64,000 nucleotides of DNA from Flavobacteriales bacterium (GTDB lineage Bacteria > Bacteroidota > Bacteroidia > Flavobacteriales_F > PHOS-HE28), in assembly GCA_016716605.1 (NCBI GenBank), contig JADJWA010000002.1:1-64000 (forward strand), written 5' to 3'. Made by a program: the position numbers and the translations under genes. The notes beneath the pieces were generated by a model. The model did no database searches, was not told where the DNA came from, and saw only the letters and a list, made by a program, of their open reading frames with translations. Each line of letters begins with the position of its first letter. Position 1 is the first letter of the stretch. Below, piece after piece: positions 44,734-52,949 of the stretch.

Positions 44734-45928
44734 AGATCTCCTGGTAAATGGAACGGGCGATGCCAAAACTACGGTAGCGCTCCGCCACCGGCCGGATCCG
44801 ATCGTAGAGCGCCCGGCGCGATCCCGAGGACAGCAGCGCATCGATCTTGATCACTGCACGCCGGTAGGCTTCCGCGTTCAATCCATTGAGCACCGCACCG
44901 ATGCCATGGCGCTCGATGATCGCGGAATCGTCGGAGATGCCGGGCGTGATGATCACCGGAAGGCCCAGCGCCCAGTACTCGCCGTCCTTGATCGGCGTGC
45001 AGAGCGCCTTGGTGGGCACCGGCTTCACCGGAGTGATGGCGAAATCGGCCAGGCCCATCCATCGCGGCACGTCGGCATGCGGCACCAAGCGGATCTCGAA
45101 GATCCCGGGGTCGAGCCCGGCCGCAGCCATCATCGGCTCCAGCTCTTCGCGCTGGTGCGGAGTGAGCAGGAGCACGCGCAAGCGATCGCCCCATTGATCA
45201 ACGGCGGCACGGAGCAGGTCGAACGATTCCTGCTCCAGGTAGATGCCGCCGAATTTCCCGGCATACACCGCCACGCACTTGTCCTGCCAGCCAAGGCCGG
45301 CCAGCAGTTCGGGATCCTTCACCTGGCTCCAGATGAAGCGCTCGAGATCGACGCAAGCGGGCTTCACGTGCATGTGACGGTCCGGGGCCGTTCCATAGGT
45401 GCGGTGGGCGTACGCCTGCATGCCTTGGGCGCAAGCGATCAAGTGCGCGGCGCGCCTGCTCTGCATGCGTTCGAGCAACAGCAGCAGGCGATGGGCCGCG
45501 CCTCCCTTTGGCCAAGTGCCATTCTCCACCATGGCCTCCGCATGCGGCTCGTAGCTATCGATCACCAATGGCCTGCCGGTCAGCGTCGAAATGACCCAGC
45601 CCAATGCGCCGGCCGGGGTGCACCAGGCATGGATGGCATCGACCCGGGAGCGCCGCACCAGGCGCAGCAGCCGCAGCACCACGCGGATCGCCATCAGGGC
45701 TCCGCCCAGGCCGAAGCGCGCGTAGGCGAACGGGTGATGAACGATGCCCTCATCCGACTCGCGCGGGCAAAGGTCAACCTCATGCTTTTCGAGGGTGACG
45801 AGGTGCACCGTGCTCCCGGGTGGCGCGGCTTGCAGCATGAGCCTCACATACGGCAGCGTGTAGGCTTGCACCAGCGCCTCGTCGAAGCACCAATACGTGA
45901 TCACCAGGATGCGCCTCGGAGCCATCAT
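44723..45928 (-). CDS. GT4-like glycosyltransferase
   Basis: 401 residues. MMAPRRILVITYWCFDEALV opens an N-terminal GT-B domain, VDAIHAWCTPAGALGWVIST and LVIDSYEPHAEAMVENGTW follow, and the donor domain has KCVAVYAGKFGGIYLEQESF and GEYWALGLPVIITPGISDDS. No membrane segment. It overlaps galE downstream and the Wzy-like gene upstream (ATGA), so it belongs to a tight minus-strand operon. The long open frame antisense to it on the plus strand is not a gene. Confidence 0.8.
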   Translation of the reverse strand: MMAPRRILVITYWCFDEALVQAYTLPYVRLMLQAAPPGSTVHLVTLEKHEVDLCPRESDEGIVHHPFAYARFGLGGALMAIRVVLRLLRLVRRSRVDAIHAWCTPAGALGWVISTLTGRPLVIDSYEPHAEAMVENGTWPKGGAAHRLLLLLERMQSRRAAHLIACAQGMQAYAHRTYGTAPDRHMHVKPACVDLERFIWSQVKDPELLAGLGWQDKCVAVYAGKFGGIYLEQESFDLLRAAVDQWGDRLRVLLLTPHQREELEPMMAAAGLDPGIFEIRLVPHADVPRWMGLADFAITPVKPVPTKALCTPIKDGEYWALGLPVIITPGISDDSAIIERHGIGAVLNGLNAEAYRRAVIKIDALLSSGSRRALYDRIRPVAERYRSFGIARSIYQEIYGR

Positions 45929-47373
45929 ACGGACTTTGCGCCCGGGTACAGGTTGCCACCCGTGCCCATGCGGAAGGCCGAAAGCACGAAGCCCATGTTC
46001 CGCTGCTTGATGGTCCGCTTGACCTGTGCCATGTACAGGACGATGAACACGCAGCTCATGTAGAATGGCACCAAGGGAATCTTGAAACGCACGAGCGCGC
46101 CGAAGTTGGGCGTGGTGACGCCCACTACGAACGCGAAGATGAGCGCGAACAGGATGGACATGAGCACCAGAGGGATGCCCGTGAGCACGCGCAAGGTGAA
46201 CACCGGGCCGGCGCGCACCAGGCACCACAAGGTGAGCAACAGGACCATGGTGTTCTCCAGGCCGGCGAGCAGCATCACCACGCTGCGCGACTCCCAGAGG
46301 TACGGTCTGAAGAGCGCCGCATTGGTGGCGATCGGGACCTTGGCCAGCAATCCAGTCCAAGTCCCATCGAATTCACCCAGGTCGAAGCGGTTCGAGCTGT
46401 ACTGCCGGTCGTCCGAGAGGTCGCGCTGGGTGGCCGAAATGGTATCCAGCGCCGAATCGAGCGCGAACTTGTCGAGCGATCCGCCGATCCGCTGGAGGAT
46501 GAAGAGCGAACCACCCACCGCAATGAGCACCGCCACCGGGATCAGCACGAATTTCACCAGCACGCTTCGGATGCGGACCACGCGGAAATACGAGATCCAC
46601 ACCAGCGTGCAGGGCAGCAGCACCATGAAGATGTACGGCTTGATGAGCACCAGGACCACCACGCTCAGCGCGAGCATGAAGGACCGCGATATGAAGTTGC
46701 GGCGCTTGAAGAACATCTCATCCACCGCATGCACCCAGAGGCACACCACGCTGAAGGTGTAAGTATCCTTGAGGATGGAGGAGCCCCAGAAGACCGCCGA
46801 GGGCATGAACAGGAACCCGATGGCCAGCTTGCCGCTGATCTGCGGGAAATAGCCCACGAAGGTGCGGTAGCCCGCCCACACACCGAGGTAGGACAGCATG
46901 GCGATGAGCACCGTGGTGACCATGTAGCTCTTGAAGGAGAAGATCACGATGATGCTCGTGAGGCGCAGCACGGCGAAGGTCCGGTCCTCGAAGAAGACGT
47001 ACTGGAAGGGCTTAGCCGTGTTCACGGTGTACGCTGACCAAGCGCGCATCGAGTTATCGCCCAGCATCTGATCGATGTACTCCAGCGTATCGCTGAAGGC
47101 CAGGTTGCGCATGGCCAGCGCGGAATAGTAGTAGGCCGTGGTATCGCCGCCAGGGTAGTAGTAGAAATAGATCAGGCTGAAGACCACGCCGCCGAACACC
47201 TTGGCCAGGAAGCCCGAGAGGTAATACTTGAATTCAGGCGAGCGCTGGATCAGCCTGTTCTTGCGCCGCGCCAATCCCACGTACATCGCGCCCACCAGCA
47301 GCACGGAAAGCAGCCACTCCCACGCCTCAATGGAGACATCGCCATGGTAGAAGACATAAACGAGCGGTGTCAT
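45925..47373 (-). CDS. Polytopic membrane protein, possible O-antigen polymerase (Wzy)
   Basis: 482 residues with 10 or more membrane helices, e.g. WLLSVLLVGAMYVGLARRKN, LSGFLAKVFGGVVFSLIYFY, MLALSVVVLVLIKPYIFMVL and VLMSILFALIFAFVVGVTTP. A large middle loop holds GDTTAYYYSALAMRNLAFSD. Such low-identity proteins encoded inside glycan loci next to a GT4 gene are usually repeat-unit polymerases, but the family has little sequence conservation, so this is an inference. ATGA overlap with the next gene. Confidence 0.55.
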   Translation of the reverse strand: MTPLVYVFYHGDVSIEAWEWLLSVLLVGAMYVGLARRKNRLIQRSPEFKYYLSGFLAKVFGGVVFSLIYFYYYPGGDTTAYYYSALAMRNLAFSDTLEYIDQMLGDNSMRAWSAYTVNTAKPFQYVFFEDRTFAVLRLTSIIVIFSFKSYMVTTVLIAMLSYLGVWAGYRTFVGYFPQISGKLAIGFLFMPSAVFWGSSILKDTYTFSVVCLWVHAVDEMFFKRRNFISRSFMLALSVVVLVLIKPYIFMVLLPCTLVWISYFRVVRIRSVLVKFVLIPVAVLIAVGGSLFILQRIGGSLDKFALDSALDTISATQRDLSDDRQYSSNRFDLGEFDGTWTGLLAKVPIATNAALFRPYLWESRSVVMLLAGLENTMVLLLTLWCLVRAGPVFTLRVLTGIPLVLMSILFALIFAFVVGVTTPNFGALVRFKIPLVPFYMSCVFIVLYMAQVKRTIKQRNMGFVLSAFRMGTGGNLYPGAKSV

Positions 47374-47385
47374 GGTCCGGCGCGG

Positions 47386-48333
47386 CTAAGGTCGGTCCGG
47401 CGCAGCGCCTTCCGCGGCACCGGTGCGCCGCAGCCAGACCATGAGCTGCATGCCAGTGCCCGTGAGGTGCATGGCCAGCCTGAGCAAGGGATCGACCAAG
47501 GCGGGCATGTACGTAGGGCAAACGGCGTAGGCATGATGCGCCACGGCATATCCGTTGTGCGCGCCATTCCGCCCGAAGCTCGTAAGACCGAACTCATAAA
47601 GGTGGAAAGGCCGGTGCATCGGACTGATGTTGCCGACGTAATCGAGGCCCTGCACGCGATACGCGGCGTTGATCAGCCGCCCCACCAGCCAGCGCGACGA
47701 GGGCACCTCGATGTGCATGATGCCGCCGGGCGCCAGCCAGCGCAGTGCCTTGGCGATCGCGGCACTCGGGTCGTAGAGATGCTCGAGAACGGCCCCGAAG
47801 GTGATGAAGTGGAAGCGGCCCTCCGGGTAATCGACCCCCTCGATGCTTCCCAGCTTGAGCCGTTCTGCCGAGAGGCCCATGCGGGAAATGGCGCGCTCGT
47901 GGAAGGGTCCGGAAGGCTCGAAGCCATGCGCCTCGAAGCCAGCCTTCTCCATGGCGATCATGGCCTTGCCCAGCCCGGCGCCGATATCCAGCGCGCGCAT
48001 GCCCGGCAAGAATCCGATGAGCCGCTTTGCCTCGGCGATCTCTTCCTGGAAGTATGCCTCCGAAACAGTGAAGTACTCCTCGCGCCAATAGCTCTCAGGC
48101 GGCACGCCGTAATGATCCTGCAGGTCGAACGGGACCGGCTGCGGATTGGAGAAGATGAGCCCGCAATCGCGGCACTTCATCACCGTGGTGCACACGCCGA
48201 TGCGCTTGCGCGGGAACACGCCTTGGGGCCGGTCAAGGCGTTTGCCCATGACGCGATGCCGTGAGGCCGGCGAGCCGCACATGTTGCAGCGCTCAACAGC
48301 GAAGAATCGATAACGGGAGCGGGGCTCTTCCAT
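47386..48333 (-). CDS. Class I methyltransferase with N-terminal zinc-ribbon-like motif
   Basis: 315 residues. The N-terminal part has CNMCGSPASRHRVM and MKCRDCGLIFSNPQ, two C-x2-C pairs forming a zinc-ribbon-like head found in many sugar C-methyltransferases. The SAM domain follows with MRALDIGAGLGKAMIAMEKA, FHFITFGAVLEHLYDPSAAI and LRWLAPGGIMHIEVPSSRWL. It probably acts on a sugar intermediate. It is divergent from the GT2 gene at 48449. Confidence 0.82.
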   Translation of the reverse strand: MEEPRSRYRFFAVERCNMCGSPASRHRVMGKRLDRPQGVFPRKRIGVCTTVMKCRDCGLIFSNPQPVPFDLQDHYGVPPESYWREEYFTVSEAYFQEEIAEAKRLIGFLPGMRALDIGAGLGKAMIAMEKAGFEAHGFEPSGPFHERAISRMGLSAERLKLGSIEGVDYPEGRFHFITFGAVLEHLYDPSAAIAKALRWLAPGGIMHIEVPSSRWLVGRLINAAYRVQGLDYVGNISPMHRPFHLYEFGLTSFGRNGAHNGYAVAHHAYAVCPTYMPALVDPLLRLAMHLTGTGMQLMVWLRRTGAAEGAAPDRP

Positions 48334-48448
48334 GACGATCGCCAGCACAGGGCCGGGTTGGTCCGGCACAAGCATAAGGCACATGGCGGAAAGACGCGCC
48401 GCGCCCCGATCAGAGGCCGCGAGCATGGCGGCCTGTACCTTCCCCGCC

Positions 48449-49408
48449 ATGAGTCCGACGCCGAAGCCGCCATACAAGCTGTGCATCGTGCTTCCCTGCC
48501 GCAATGAACAGGAGGTGCTCCCGGCCACCGTGCAGGCGCTGCTCGGCGAGATCGACGCGCTCATCGCTTCGGGACTGGCCCATGCGCAGAGCTTGATCTG
48601 CTGCGTTGATGACGGCAGCTCCGATGGCACGTGGTCCGTGATCTCCGGACTGGCAGCCGGATCGAGCCGCGTGCGGGGCATCAAGCTCACCACGCGCTTC
48701 GGCCATGCCAACGCGCTCATCGCAGGGCTCTTCGCGCATCGGGCCCATGCCGATATCCTCGTCACCATCGATGCTGATCTGCAGGACGACCCCTCCGTGC
48801 TGAAAGCCATGCTCGAGCATCACCGCTCGGGCAAGCGCGTAGTGTATGCGGTGCGGCACGACCGTCAGGTGGATGGGTTCCTGCAAGGGCTCAGCGCGCA
48901 ATTGTTCTACCGGCTGATGCGCGCGATGGAATCACGCATGGTGGCTGGCCACGCCGATTTCCGGAGCGCCGATGCCGGGGTGATCGCCGATTTGGAGCGA
49001 TTCGGCGAGGTCAACCTTTACCTGAGGGGGATCTTCCCGCTCATGGGCTACCCATCCGCCCAAGTGCCCTTCATCCGACAAGCGCGACGGGCAGGCCGTT
49101 CGAAATACCCCACTAGGAAACTGGCAAGCCTTGCCTGGCAGGGCATCACCTCCTTCTCCACCGCGCCCTTGCGCCTGGTCTTCCTGGCTGGCATCATGAT
49201 GTTCTTGCTGGCCATTGCGCTGGGGGCGTGGGTGCTGGTCGCGCGGATCACCGGGAGCCCCATCGAGGGATGGGCCAGCCTCAGCCTGCTCCTGCTCGCA
49301 TTCTCATCCGTCAACCTGATCAGCCTCGGCATCATCGGCGAGTACGTGGGCAAGATCTATCAAGAGGTGAAGCATCGGCCGCGCTACATCATCGAGGAAT
49401 CGATCTGA
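48449..49408 (+). CDS. GT2 polyprenyl-phosphate-type glycosyltransferase
   Basis: 319 residues. KLCIVLPCRNEQEVLPATVQ, ICCVDDGSSDGTWSVISGLA and DILVTIDADLQDDPSVLKAM form a DPM1/ArnC-like catalytic domain. Two membrane helices follow (PLRLVFLAGIMMFLLAIALG and LLLLAFSSVNLISLGIIGEY). It is the same layout as the GT2 gene at 30241, suggesting that two different sugars are loaded on undecaprenyl phosphate. The start was placed at the ATG directly before the first strand. Confidence 0.83.
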   Translation: MSPTPKPPYKLCIVLPCRNEQEVLPATVQALLGEIDALIASGLAHAQSLICCVDDGSSDGTWSVISGLAAGSSRVRGIKLTTRFGHANALIAGLFAHRAHADILVTIDADLQDDPSVLKAMLEHHRSGKRVVYAVRHDRQVDGFLQGLSAQLFYRLMRAMESRMVAGHADFRSADAGVIADLERFGEVNLYLRGIFPLMGYPSAQVPFIRQARRAGRSKYPTRKLASLAWQGITSFSTAPLRLVFLAGIMMFLLAIALGAWVLVARITGSPIEGWASLSLLLLAFSSVNLISLGIIGEYVGKIYQEVKHRPRYIIEESI

Positions 49409-49412
49409 ACCG

Positions 49413-50147
49413 ATGGCGTCGGCCGGCACCGCATTCGACAGCGAGCAGTTCGACGCGATCTACCCCGCGGGCGTGGAGCGGCATTATTGGAACCGCTGCC
49501 GGAACCGAGTGCTCCACCGCATGCTGCTGCGCATCGGCGCCCATGGCCCCATGATCGAGGTGGGCTGCGGCAAAGGGCTGGTGGTGCGCGATCTACGGGC
49601 CCGCGGCCACGACATCGTGGGCGTCGATATCGCCGAGGCCGAGGCTGTGCCTGGAGCATCAGCCTGGGTGCGCACCGGTACCGACGCGCTCGCGCTCCCA
49701 GGAACTGAAGCGAGGATCTACCGCACCCTGCTGCTGCTCGATGTGATAGAGCACTTGGCCCAACCTGAGCTATTCATCAAGCAGTTGCGCGAAGCGTTCA
49801 CCGGAGTGGATTGGATCGTAGCCACCGTGCCCGCCCGGCAGGAGCTCTTCAGCGCGCACGACACCTTCAATCGGCACTTCCGCCGCTACGACCTGGACAC
49901 CCTTCGGGCGCACCTCGATCCGGAACATCAAACGGAGTGGCACGCCTCCTACTTCTTCCATTCGCTTTATCCGCCCGCATGGCTGCAGGCCAGGCTTGGT
50001 CGCAATCGGAGGCGATTCACGGCGCCTGCGGAGGGCCTTGCATCCGTCGTTCACGCCGTGATCGCCAGCGCCTTGTGCGCCGAGCATCGGCTTCTCCCCG
50101 GCACATGGCCCGGCACTTCGATCATCGCTGCGTCGCGCGCGCGCTGA
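49413..50147 (+). CDS. Class I SAM-dependent methyltransferase
   Basis: 244 residues. HGPMIEVGCGKGLVVRDLRA is motif I, DIVGVDIAEAEAVPGASAW the second strand, TLLLLDVIEHLAQPELFIKQ motif II and WIVATVPARQELFSAHDTFN a late region. Four bases after the GT2 gene, so cotranscribed. Likely modifies the same lipid-linked sugar; acceptor unknown. Confidence 0.8.
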   Translation: MASAGTAFDSEQFDAIYPAGVERHYWNRCRNRVLHRMLLRIGAHGPMIEVGCGKGLVVRDLRARGHDIVGVDIAEAEAVPGASAWVRTGTDALALPGTEARIYRTLLLLDVIEHLAQPELFIKQLREAFTGVDWIVATVPARQELFSAHDTFNRHFRRYDLDTLRAHLDPEHQTEWHASYFFHSLYPPAWLQARLGRNRRRFTAPAEGLASVVHAVIASALCAEHRLLPGTWPGTSIIAASRAR

Positions 50148-50156
50148 GCGGATGGC

Positions 50157-50618
50157 TCAATGATGATACGGGCGCTTGTTCAGGATCATCAGCGCGCGGT
50201 AGAGCTGCTCCGCGAACAGCACGCGCACCAGTTGATGCGGGAAGGTCATGGGCGAGAGCGCCAGGATGAGGTCGGCGCGCGACCGCACTTCGTCCGCGTG
50301 GCCATGCGCCCCGCCCACCGCGAAGGCCACCTGCCGAACCGAAGCATCGCGCCAGGCGCCCAAGCGCTGCGCGAAGGCGGGGCTGCTGAGCAGCTCACCG
50401 CGCTCATCGAGGAGCACGAGGCGCTCGCCCGGCTTCAATGCGGCCAGGATGCGGCGGCCCTCTTCACGCCGTTGCCGCTCCGGATCAGCCCCACGCTCCT
50501 CGGCAATGATCACCGGCTCTACCTCGGCCATCCGTGCGATCCGGGCCAGGTACTCGGCCACCCCATCGCCAACGAAGCCGCGCTCGGTGCGCCCGACGAA
50601 CAAGAGCCTGATCCTCAT
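50157..50618 (-). CDS. rlmH: 23S rRNA pseudouridine-1915 N3-methyltransferase
   Basis: 153 residues. A SPOUT methyltransferase acting on helix 69 of 23S rRNA. RIRLLFVGRTERGFVGDGVA at the start, ERLVLLDERGELLSSPAFAQ, RQVAFAVGGAHGHADEVRSR (the G-G-x-x-G knot region) and LALSPMTFPHQLVRVLFAEQ, then LYRALMILNKRPYHH at the C-terminus match RlmH throughout. Separates the main glycan locus from housekeeping genes. Confidence 0.92.
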   Translation of the reverse strand: MRIRLLFVGRTERGFVGDGVAEYLARIARMAEVEPVIIAEERGADPERQRREEGRRILAALKPGERLVLLDERGELLSSPAFAQRLGAWRDASVRQVAFAVGGAHGHADEVRSRADLILALSPMTFPHQLVRVLFAEQLYRALMILNKRPYHH

Positions 50619-50704
50619 GGCCGATGGTTGTTGGTAAATCCCCGCATCATCCGATCGGGTACTGGCCCGGTTGTTGCAAAATTGGGAGCGCAATCCAAGC
50701 GCAC

Positions 50705-51103
50705 ATGAAACGCCTGCTGTTCCTAGCCCTGCTCATCCTTCCCGCCCTCGGCGCAACCGCGCAGGATGCCGAGAAGGACCGCGTAGTGGACGCCATGAAG
50801 ATGGGCGACGCCAAGGAGCTCGCCGCGCTGTTCATCAACAGCATCGACCTCACGGTGAAGGAGACGAACGACGTGTACAGCAAGGTCCAGGCGGAGCAGA
50901 TCCTGCGCAAGTTCTTCAATGAGAACCCGCCGGTGGATGTGGTGATCGAGCACAGCGGCGTGAGCAAGAGCGGAGACAAGTACTTCATCGGCATCCTGCG
51001 CACGCGCACGGGCTATTTCCGCACCACCTTCTTCCTGAAGAAGGGCGAATCGGGCTTCTTGGTGAAGCAGCTGCGGATCGAGAACAGCAAGAACGACTTC
51101 TGA
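50705..51103 (+). CDS. DUF4783 lipoprotein-like exported protein
   Basis: 132 residues. MKRLLFLALLILPALGATAQ is a signal peptide. The mature part DRVVDAMKMGDAKELAALFI, NSIDLTVKETNDVYSKVQAE and FRTTFFLKKGESGFLVKQLR match DUF4783, a Bacteroidota family of the NTF2-like fold with unknown function. Two bases separate its stop from the nadC start. Confidence 0.82.
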   Translation: MKRLLFLALLILPALGATAQDAEKDRVVDAMKMGDAKELAALFINSIDLTVKETNDVYSKVQAEQILRKFFNENPPVDVVIEHSGVSKSGDKYFIGILRTRTGYFRTTFFLKKGESGFLVKQLRIENSKNDF

Positions 51104-51105
51104 GC

Positions 51106-51948
51106 GTGCTTCCGCCGGGCACTGATGAGCTGATCGCGCGAGCACTCGCGGAGGACATCGGTGCTGGCGACCACACCACGCTGGCCACCATCCCGGAAGG
51201 ATCAAAGGGCTCAGCGCGGCTCTTGGTGAAGCAGCCTGGCATCCTCGCCGGCGTCGAATTGGCATCGTCCATCGCGCAGCACTTCGACTCCCGCCTGCAG
51301 ATCCGCCCGTATCTGATGGATGGCGCGAATGTCTCCGTCGGCGATGTGGCCTTCCACCTGATCGGGCCGCAGCGATCGATCCTCACGGTGGAGCGCGTGC
51401 TGCTCAACTTCATGCAGCGCCTCAGCGGCATCGCCACGCTCACGCGACGGTACGTTGATGCCGTGAACGGCACAGGCTGCACCATCCTCGACACGCGCAA
51501 GACCACGCCCACCCTGCGCGCACTGGAGAAATGGGCCGTGCAGCTCGGCGGAGGCGCCAACCATCGGCATGGCCTCTACGACATGGTCATGATCAAGGAC
51601 AATCACCACGACATGCTGGGCGGGATCCCGCAAGCAATCGCGGCGGCGCGCGCATACCTGGATCGCAAGCAGCTCGACTTGAAGATCGAGGTGGAGGTGC
51701 GCGGCTTGGATGAACTGGAATTGGTGCTGCGCCATGGCGGCGTGGATCGCGTGATGCTCGACAACTTCACCCCGAGCGTGCTCCGGAAAGCGGTTGAGCT
51801 CATCAGTGGCCGCTTCGAGACCGAAGCATCAGGCGGGATCACCTTGGATACCGTCCGGTCCTTCGCGGAAACGGGCGTCGATTTCATCAGCGTGGGGGCG
51901 CTCACGCACAGCGCCCCCAGCCTCGATCTGAGCTTGAAGGCCGCTTGA
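51106..51948 (+). CDS. nadC: Nicotinate-nucleotide pyrophosphorylase (carboxylating)
   Basis: 280 residues from a GTG. Converts quinolinate and PRPP to nicotinate mononucleotide in NAD synthesis. IARALAEDIGAGDHTTLATI is the N-terminal signature, TVERVLLNFMQRLSGIATLT, TILDTRKTTPTLRALEKWAV and GGANHRHGLYDMVMIKDNHH hold the quinolinate-binding residues, and GVDFISVGALTHSAPSLDLS the C-terminus. Complete length. Follows the DUF4783 gene closely. Confidence 0.93.
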   Translation: MLPPGTDELIARALAEDIGAGDHTTLATIPEGSKGSARLLVKQPGILAGVELASSIAQHFDSRLQIRPYLMDGANVSVGDVAFHLIGPQRSILTVERVLLNFMQRLSGIATLTRRYVDAVNGTGCTILDTRKTTPTLRALEKWAVQLGGGANHRHGLYDMVMIKDNHHDMLGGIPQAIAAARAYLDRKQLDLKIEVEVRGLDELELVLRHGGVDRVMLDNFTPSVLRKAVELISGRFETEASGGITLDTVRSFAETGVDFISVGALTHSAPSLDLSLKAA

Positions 51949-51951
51949 ACC

Positions 51952-52911
51952 ATGATCGAGCGGTTGCAGCGCAAGATCCTATTCTCCCGGCCATTCCGGC
52001 GGATCATCGCATGGGCCACGCGGATCATCCTGCCCGGATTCGAGGGATTCAACCTCTACCAGATCGCCCGTTTCTTCATCGGCGCACTCGCCAAAGGGCA
52101 CATCGTCACGCGCGCCTCGGCCATCGCCTTCAAGCTCTTCCTGGCCTTCTTCCCAGCGGTGATCGTGCTGCTCACGCTGATCCCTTACGTGCCAATCGCT
52201 GATTTCCAGGCAAGGCTGCTCGCCACTTTCCAGGACATGATGCCCTTGGAGGTGTTCAGGTTCATCAACAGCACCCTGGAGGACCTGGTGGTGAAGAAGC
52301 ACGGCACCTTGCTGTCGGTGAGCTTCCTCGTGGGCCTGTATCTCGCCAGCAACAGCGTTGATGCGATCCTCGCCGGCTTCAGCGGCAGCACCAACATCAC
52401 CAAATGGCACAGCCCGCTGAAGCAGCGGCTGCTGAGCTTGGGCCTGCTGGTGGCGCTCACCGCCCTGGCCGTGATCGCCATCCCCTTGCTCACCGTGAGC
52501 GGCATCGCCATCCGCTGGGTCACGGACCTCGGCCTGATGCCCGGCGGCCTGGTCACCTACGCGCTCTTCGGCGGCAAATGGATCATCACCATCTTCGTTG
52601 TCATCGCAGCGGTATCGCTCCTATACAACGCGGGCGACCCCACCGCGCGGCGCTTCCGGTTCTTCACGCCCGGAGCCCTACTGGCGGTGCTGCTGATCCT
52701 GATCGTCTCGCAGGCGCTGGCCTACATGTTCAGCAACATCACCAACTACAACGCCCTCTACGGCTCCATCGGCGCCATCCTGGCGGTGCAGTTCTGGATC
52801 TACTTCAACATGATCGCGATCCTGGTGGGCTATGAGCTGAACACCAGCATCGCCCGCGCCCGGATCCTGCGCCGCACCCGGCTCGAAGTGCGCGAGGCGC
52901 CCGCATCCTGA
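51952..52911 (+). CDS. YihY/BrkB-family inner-membrane protein
   Basis: 319 residues. YQIARFFIGALAKGHIVTRA then SAIAFKLFLAFFPAVIVLLT start the family core; GLYLASNSVDAILAGFSGST, WIITIFVVIAAVSLLYNAGD and TPGALLAVLLILIVSQALAY, then LYGSIGAILAVQFWIYFNMI complete the six-helix pattern. The role of the family is not settled. It starts 3 bases after nadC, so it shares an operon. Confidence 0.88.
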   Translation: MIERLQRKILFSRPFRRIIAWATRIILPGFEGFNLYQIARFFIGALAKGHIVTRASAIAFKLFLAFFPAVIVLLTLIPYVPIADFQARLLATFQDMMPLEVFRFINSTLEDLVVKKHGTLLSVSFLVGLYLASNSVDAILAGFSGSTNITKWHSPLKQRLLSLGLLVALTALAVIAIPLLTVSGIAIRWVTDLGLMPGGLVTYALFGGKWIITIFVVIAAVSLLYNAGDPTARRFRFFTPGALLAVLLILIVSQALAYMFSNITNYNALYGSIGAILAVQFWIYFNMIAILVGYELNTSIARARILRRTRLEVREAPAS

Positions 52912-52920
52912 ACGAACGGA

Positions 52921-52928
52921 TACCTTGG
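52921..52928 (+). promoter_or_regulatory. -7 box TACCTTGG ahead of M1 peptidase
   Basis: TACCTTGG starts 29 bases before the ATG at 52950 and equals the box at 20397. It resembles the Bacteroidota TAnnTTTG element. No clear -33 box. Confidence 0.35.
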
Positions 52929-52949
52929 CCGGGCCCTGCGAACCCGATC